A stretch of DNA of 38,216 bases. It comes from Rhizobium redzepovicii. GTDB lineage: Bacteria > Pseudomonadota > Alphaproteobacteria > Rhizobiales > Rhizobiaceae. The stretch covers positions 1 through 38,216 of the forward strand of contig NZ_JAILYH010000033.1 in assembly GCF_019793435.1 (NCBI RefSeq). Direction: 5' to 3'. This document shows, in pieces, positions 34,969-38,216 of the stretch (the first letter of the stretch is position 1; each line of letters begins with the position of its first letter). A program made the position numbers and the translations under genes. The notes beneath the pieces were generated by a model. The model did no database searches. It was not told the DNA's origin and saw nothing but the letters and a program-made list of their open reading frames with translations.

Positions 34969-35098
34969 GCGCTGTCCAGCTCGAGGGAGGACGCTGGCCA
35001 TGCCCCCGAAGCATAACGGGATACGAATTTGGTATTGGAAGGAAAGGTCGCGACGGAAGTAACATCAGCAGTGACGCAATGACCTAAGGAACGACGCA

Positions 35099-36070
35099 AT
35101 GTACGGCAGAAGGCAGGGGGGTGTTGGCAATAGTTCCGAACAAGGCGGTGAAGACACCTTTAACTGGGTTGAAGGCTTGACTGGCTCCTCGTCCGGCGAA
35201 GCGGCACTGAAAGAAATTTTACTGGCCTGGGCGGAAGACGGGCAGCAGGAGCAGGACGAGGACCGGCACGAGGCAATGGCACGGATCGAGGCCTGGACGG
35301 AAACCCGCAATTTTCGTGCCCCCCTGAACTTAACATCGCTGTCCCTAACGGCACTGCCCCCCACCTTACCGGCCGGCCTCCAGCGGCTCAACGCCAATGA
35401 CAACCGGTTGGGCAGGCTGCCCAACAACCTCCCGCCCGGTCTGCGAAAGCTCTCTGCCTGCGACAACCAGCTGACCACGCTGCCTGAGGTTCTTCCGGAC
35501 ATGCTCGAGACGCTCTACGTCGACGGCAACCGGCTGACCAGATTGCCGAACGAGCTTCCTTCCGGACTAAAGTATCTCTACGTCAACCACAACCGGCTGA
35601 CCAGTTTGCCCGATAACCTGCCGCCTGAGCTCAGGGAGCTTCATGTCACCCGCAACGAAATCGCGCACCTGCCGGAGAATCTCCCCCTCGAATTGACGGA
35701 TCTCCGCGCCGAACTCAATAATATAATTCGCCTGCCCGAGCGCCTTCCTGCAAAGCTCACGAGGCTCGAAGTCCCTCACAATGAACTGACTAGCCTACCC
35801 GAGGACCTCCCGGCCACCCTAAAGTGGCTCAGCACCGACAGTAATGAACTGACCCACCTGCCCCCTAACCTGCCGAGGGGGCTGGAGGAGCTTAGCGTTC
35901 GTGGAAACAACCTGAGAGGACTTGGCGACGGGCGAACTGCACTGCCGTACATTCTGTCGCAGCTTCCGCCTCATTGCAAAGTGTACCTGAATAACAATCC
36001 GCTGCCAGATCGACTGCGGGCGCACCTGAGCGCGCAAAGCGGGACGAGCCTTCCGCAGATCTTTTTGTGA
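35099..36070 (+). CDS. NopM-like LRR effector lacking the NEL E3-ligase domain
   Basis: The 323-residue protein starts MYGRRQGGVG, typical of Nop effectors, with AAGGA eight to nine bases before the ATG. NWVEGLTGS lies near residue 23 and a helical segment ILLAWAED follows. About ten LPX-type leucine-rich repeats of 21 residues occupy roughly 75-290 (pattern LxxxxNxLxxLPxxLPxxLxx, for example LNANDNRLGRLPNNLPPGLR). The last repeat leads to VYLNNNPLPDRLRAHL and the protein stops 13 residues later. NopM and other IpaH-type effectors continue with a ~250-residue NEL domain containing the catalytic Cys. It is absent here and I see no trace of it in other frames downstream. It could bind host targets but cannot ubiquitinate. 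No tts box was recognised. An IS21 relic lies 130 bp upstream. Confidence 0.85.
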   Translation: MYGRRQGGVGNSSEQGGEDTFNWVEGLTGSSSGEAALKEILLAWAEDGQQEQDEDRHEAMARIEAWTETRNFRAPLNLTSLSLTALPPTLPAGLQRLNANDNRLGRLPNNLPPGLRKLSACDNQLTTLPEVLPDMLETLYVDGNRLTRLPNELPSGLKYLYVNHNRLTSLPDNLPPELRELHVTRNEIAHLPENLPLELTDLRAELNNIIRLPERLPAKLTRLEVPHNELTSLPEDLPATLKWLSTDSNELTHLPPNLPRGLEELSVRGNNLRGLGDGRTALPYILSQLPPHCKVYLNNNPLPDRLRAHLSAQSGTSLPQIFL

Positions 36071-36595
36071 TGCTGCCTGACAAACGGGCCAAACTAGGTC
36101 CCTGCGTTTTGAGTAAAAGGCCTTTTGCCGAAGCCATGGCGGTGGGGTGCAGGCCAGGTATGACGCGTGCGGATCAAAAACAATGAGTTTGCAGGTTTAT
36201 GCCGCTCGCCGGAATGTGTTGAGTTGTGGAAGCAACAGACGTCTCACTGAAGACTATGGCCGGAAAGCCCAGGCTCGGCACTTGTGTCCTTCGGGCGACC
36301 TTGCATGCGAGCCAGTTCGTACAAAGGATTACCCGCTATCGCGTACCAGGAGGTGCGACGCTTACGGCCTAGAGGCATTGCCGCCGGTTGGAACGTTCGG
36401 AAGCTGGACCCAGATTTCAACAGGCCTCAAGCGCATCCACCATTTCCACATGGTCCACCCCCAGCATCGCGTATTCGTTGATCTAACTACCCGAGACTCC
36501 AGCCTACGGGCCTATTTGCATTCGTCGGCGATCGACGACTCTGTCGCCTATTAGTTGAAATAGGGTTTCGTGGCGAGCCAGCAGAGGAACAGCCC
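36071..36595. other. Region after the LRR gene without a recognisable gene
   Basis: I searched the plus frames for a NEL domain and found none. Frames of up to 135 codons exist but have neither a recognisable product nor a ribosome site. Confidence 0.4.
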
Positions 36596-36901
36596 ATGGA
36601 TGAGAAAAACAGCCCCATTGTTTGCATCTCGGGTGTAGACGAACGAAAGCTCGGCGCCGCTCTAATCGCGGTCCAATCGGCATTTAGTGTCGCGATTGCG
36701 GAACTATCGAAGCTTCACAAAGGGAACAGTCCTCAGTGGTTCGAAGACCTGGAGGAGGTGGTAATCGCTAACGCAAAAGGCACAGTCACCGAGGGCATCT
36801 CGCTGGATGTCGAGGTGGAAAGCCTCAAATTCGGCATCGACGTCCTTCGGGCGATCTTAGATGTCAGCCGCGTTGAGCTAGGCTTTGCAGCAAAGGAATA
36901 A
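36596..36901 (+). CDS. Small protein of unknown function (101 residues)
   Basis: ATG 36596 has AGAGGA seven bases upstream. The product begins MDEKNSPIVCISGVDERKLG and has a helical centre (LIAVQSAFSVAIAELSKLHK), then an acidic segment (WFEDLEEVVIANAKG) and a second helix (LKFGIDVLRAILDVSRVEL). There is no signal peptide or membrane span. I do not recognise the family. Base use and ribosome site look like a real gene. Its position close to an effector could suggest a chaperone, since it is small and mildly acidic, but it lies downstream of a long gap and this is speculation. Confidence 0.6.
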   Translation: MDEKNSPIVCISGVDERKLGAALIAVQSAFSVAIAELSKLHKGNSPQWFEDLEEVVIANAKGTVTEGISLDVEVESLKFGIDVLRAILDVSRVELGFAAKE

Positions 36902-37052
36902 CCTTTCGCCCAAACGAGGTCTCGATGCTATTTGGCGCCGGAGATGTTCGATGCACACTCGAACCTTCGCATGAGTACCGCGCTCGTCGCCAAAGTAGCC
37001 CGCATCGTCACCAAATGGTACGGTCGTCCGACAAACCAGGAGGTCTTGCCGC

Positions 37053-37187
37053 ATGATCGACGATACGACCTATGCATGGCGCACCGGCGTTTTTGAGGCA
37101 ACGCGCGTTTTCCATGCGGAAGACCCGGGCGGACCAACCTTCATCGGGGGCAATTTGCGCAAGCCGGACTCCCATGGAAGACAATAA
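37053..37187 (+). CDS. Possible small protein (44 residues)
   Basis: AGGAGG lies nine bases before ATG 37053, a strong ribosome site. The product starts MIDDTTYAWRTGVFEATRVF and ends KPDSHGRQ. It is not recognised. It may be a fragment, because a second short frame in another register overlaps it (from 36972, reading MSTALVAKVARIVTKWYGRP). Confidence 0.35.
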   Translation: MIDDTTYAWRTGVFEATRVFHAEDPGGPTFIGGNLRKPDSHGRQ

Positions 37188-37338
37188 CTTGTCGGACGCT
37201 GGGCGCACGAGACTGAGGGACTCAGCGTTGAAGATGTGCCGACAAGCTCGGCATTAGCGATGCACCCTGTATAGCGGGCAGCGACCGCCTTGCCATGCTT
37301 GAAGATGCCCTGAGCCGACACGCCCACAGTTGATAAAG

Positions 37339-37746
37339 ATGTCGACTCAGTACCGCCGGCCGCTCCTCACCTTCTACCTTGCTGAGCCGCCAGCCATTGC
37401 GGCTCGTGGCAAGGATTTTTCGGACTCTTCCCGAGAATATGCACAACGCGACGCAGCGCTTGTCGACCCGCTGTTTCGTGAAGTTCGCGCTCGCCAGGAA
37501 ATGGTGCGTGATGAGCCCTTTGTAAGAGTCACCCTTGCGCCGGCAGTCCGAGACCTCCCCGTTCATCTGGTTCGTCGTCTGGAATCGCAATCGATCGATG
37601 ATCGACCTCCGCCCCTTCGTCGCAGGGATACACATCAAGTGGCATTGACCTGGACAGCGACCGCTCGCGCTGGAGCGCCGAATACCGGCGGCGCATTTCA
37701 CCGGACGCAATCGACCCTGCCGTCCAAAGAGCGACCAGTTCCATGA
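37339..37746 (+). CDS. Possible protein of unknown function, 3' part overlapping the opposing antitoxin-like gene
   Basis: The frame from ATG 37339 begins MSTQYRRPLLTFYLAEPPAI and has a helical region LVDPLFREVRARQEMVRDEP. The first ~65 residues look like genuine protein. After about 37540 the composition becomes Arg/Pro-rich and overlaps the better-supported minus-strand gene, so the true gene is probably truncated or frameshifted there. The start has no good ribosome site. I cannot name a family. Confidence 0.3.
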   Translation: MSTQYRRPLLTFYLAEPPAIAARGKDFSDSSREYAQRDAALVDPLFREVRARQEMVRDEPFVRVTLAPAVRDLPVHLVRRLESQSIDDRPPPLRRRDTHQVALTWTATARAGAPNTGGAFHRTQSTLPSKERPVP

Positions 37747-37828
37747 AACCCGGGTCTTCATCGATCCGGATTCCTCGCGCCTTCCAACGCGCGATGACCC
37801 GCTCGGCTATGTCCCTGCGTGAATCCAT
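37529..37828 (-). CDS. VbhA-like antitoxin-type small protein
   Basis: ATG 37828 (GGGAAG upstream) gives 99 residues. The first 58 resemble the short helical antitoxin VbhA module found with Fic toxins and in stand-alone rhizobial proteins: SRRDIAERVIARWKARGIRI, DEDPGFMELVALWTAGSIAS, GEMRRRY. The G-x-I/S-x-x-x-EMRxRY end is the most telling part. The last ~40 residues (CDEGAEVDHRSIAIPDDEPD) look unrelated and may come from a frameshift. No Fic gene is recognisable downstream on the minus strand, so a toxin partner is not proven. Heptamer repeats lie directly upstream. Confidence 0.5.
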   Translation of the reverse strand: MDSRRDIAERVIARWKARGIRIDEDPGFMELVALWTAGSIASGEMRRRYSALQRERSLSRSMPLDVYPCDEGAEVDHRSIAIPDDEPDERGGLGLPAQG

Positions 37829-37836
37829 TACCACTT

Positions 37837-37857
37837 CCCTGCCCCCTGCCCCCTGCC
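37837..37857. repeat. Three perfect CCCTGCC heptamers in the leader of the antitoxin-like gene
   Basis: CCCTGCC occurs three times head to tail. On the coding (minus) strand this is GGCAGGG three times, immediately upstream of the ribosome site. The G runs could form a quadruplex, and copy number could change by slippage. Confidence 0.85.
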
Positions 37858-38091
37858 GCCTACGCGGTTAGATACCAAGATGGTGGGTTCTTCGCCAGTT
37901 CAAACCGTCCAATATGTCACGCCGGCCGCCCGCGATCCGTTTTCAGGAGCTTGTTAGCTGGAGCTATCGAGATCGCAGGACACACTTTCCAGCTCTCTCC
38001 CGACCTGATGGTCCCCGTCACCATCTTTTCCGTCCATGAATAAGGTAGGCCGCCCCCGATCAGTCCAGGCGATTTAAGTGCGAGTCCGCTT

Positions 38092-38216
38092 TTACGTCGC
38101 CTTGAGGTCCGTCAGCACCTTGTCAAAAGCATCCTTGACCGGCTTTGAGATTTCCTCCACCGCCCTGCTTGAGAGCACCCGGACTTCCTTGGCGTGCTGC
38201 AAACTTGTCTCAACGC
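38092..38216 (-). CDS. Phasin-family protein, C-terminal end (5' part outside window)
   Basis: The minus strand from the right edge to TAA at 38092 encodes about 41 residues: VETSLQHAKEVRVLSSRAVE, EISKPVKDAFDKVLTDLKAT. The amphipathic pattern with A-x-E-x-x-x-P-V-K-x-A-x-x-K is that of the C-terminal end of rhizobial phasins, proteins that coat polyhydroxybutyrate granules. The rest of the gene lies outside the window, so length and start cannot be judged. Phasin genes occur in many symbiotic regions. Confidence 0.6.
   Translation of the reverse strand, partial: VETSLQHAKEVRVLSSRAVEEISKPVKDAFDKVLTDLKAT

Noticed and set aside
36147..36554. 135-codon plus-strand frame as a lost NEL domain of the LRR effector
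   Set aside because: No NEL-like residues (no catalytic Cys-x-D context, no helical pattern) were found in any plus frame.
37819..38043. Plus-strand frame of 74 codons ending SPDLMVPVTIFSVHE
   Set aside because: Its start lies in the heptamer repeats and overlaps the opposing antitoxin-like gene, and it has no ribosome site. The end looks protein-like but cannot be assigned; it may be a relic.

Overview
The window reads as a piece of a rhizobial symbiosis island or symbiotic plasmid (Hyphomicrobiales). The marks are type III effector genes of the Nop group, broken nif and nod genes that still carry their NifA/sigma-54 and nod-box promoters, a SyrM-type regulator, an imp-type type VI secretion system (T6SS) and the remains of three insertion-sequence families. 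The genus cannot be fixed from sequence alone. The nodA remnant resembles the Sinorhizobium/Rhizobium/Mesorhizobium form more than the Bradyrhizobium form.

Left part (1-8.6 kb). A NopD/Bel2-5-like SUMO-protease effector enters from the left edge on the minus strand. It is followed by a decayed NopM-like leucine-rich-repeat (LRR) effector and an intact NopP-like effector on the plus strand. Next come a SnoaL-like remnant (minus), the C-terminal end of nifA (plus) and the N-terminal third of nifB (plus) behind an apparently complete UAS plus -24/-12 promoter. An intact syrM-like regulator faces nifB. Behind it, on the minus strand, is a collapsed nod operon: nod box, nodA', nodI', nodJ', nolO'. 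A SIR2-like remnant closes this part.

T6SS (8.66-34.4 kb). Two divergent blocks are present. The minus block is tssK-tagH-tssL-tssM followed by a 538-residue protein I do not recognise. The plus block is tssA-B-C-hcp-E-F-G-(tssH remnant)-vgrG. The ClpV ATPase (TssH) is reduced to a frameshifted start, and tagH carries two compensating frameshifts, so the apparatus may be in decay. I see no tssJ, tagE, tagF, tagG or PAAR gene. About 6.4 kb lies between the two blocks. It holds an IS1595-type remnant, a large protein with eleven near-identical 62-residue repeats and a nuclear-localisation-like basic cluster, and an IS3-type remnant.

Right part (34.4-38.2 kb). After vgrG there is an IS21 istB remnant and a NopM-like LRR effector that has lost its E3-ligase domain. 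Several small genes follow, one with a VbhA-like antitoxin motif and heptamer repeats in its leader, then the C-terminus of a phasin at the right edge.

The strongest candidates for something new are the 62-residue repeat protein, the unrecognised T6SS-linked protein, and a W-[IV]-E-x-x-T-G motif shared by the N-termini of three otherwise unrelated effectors.
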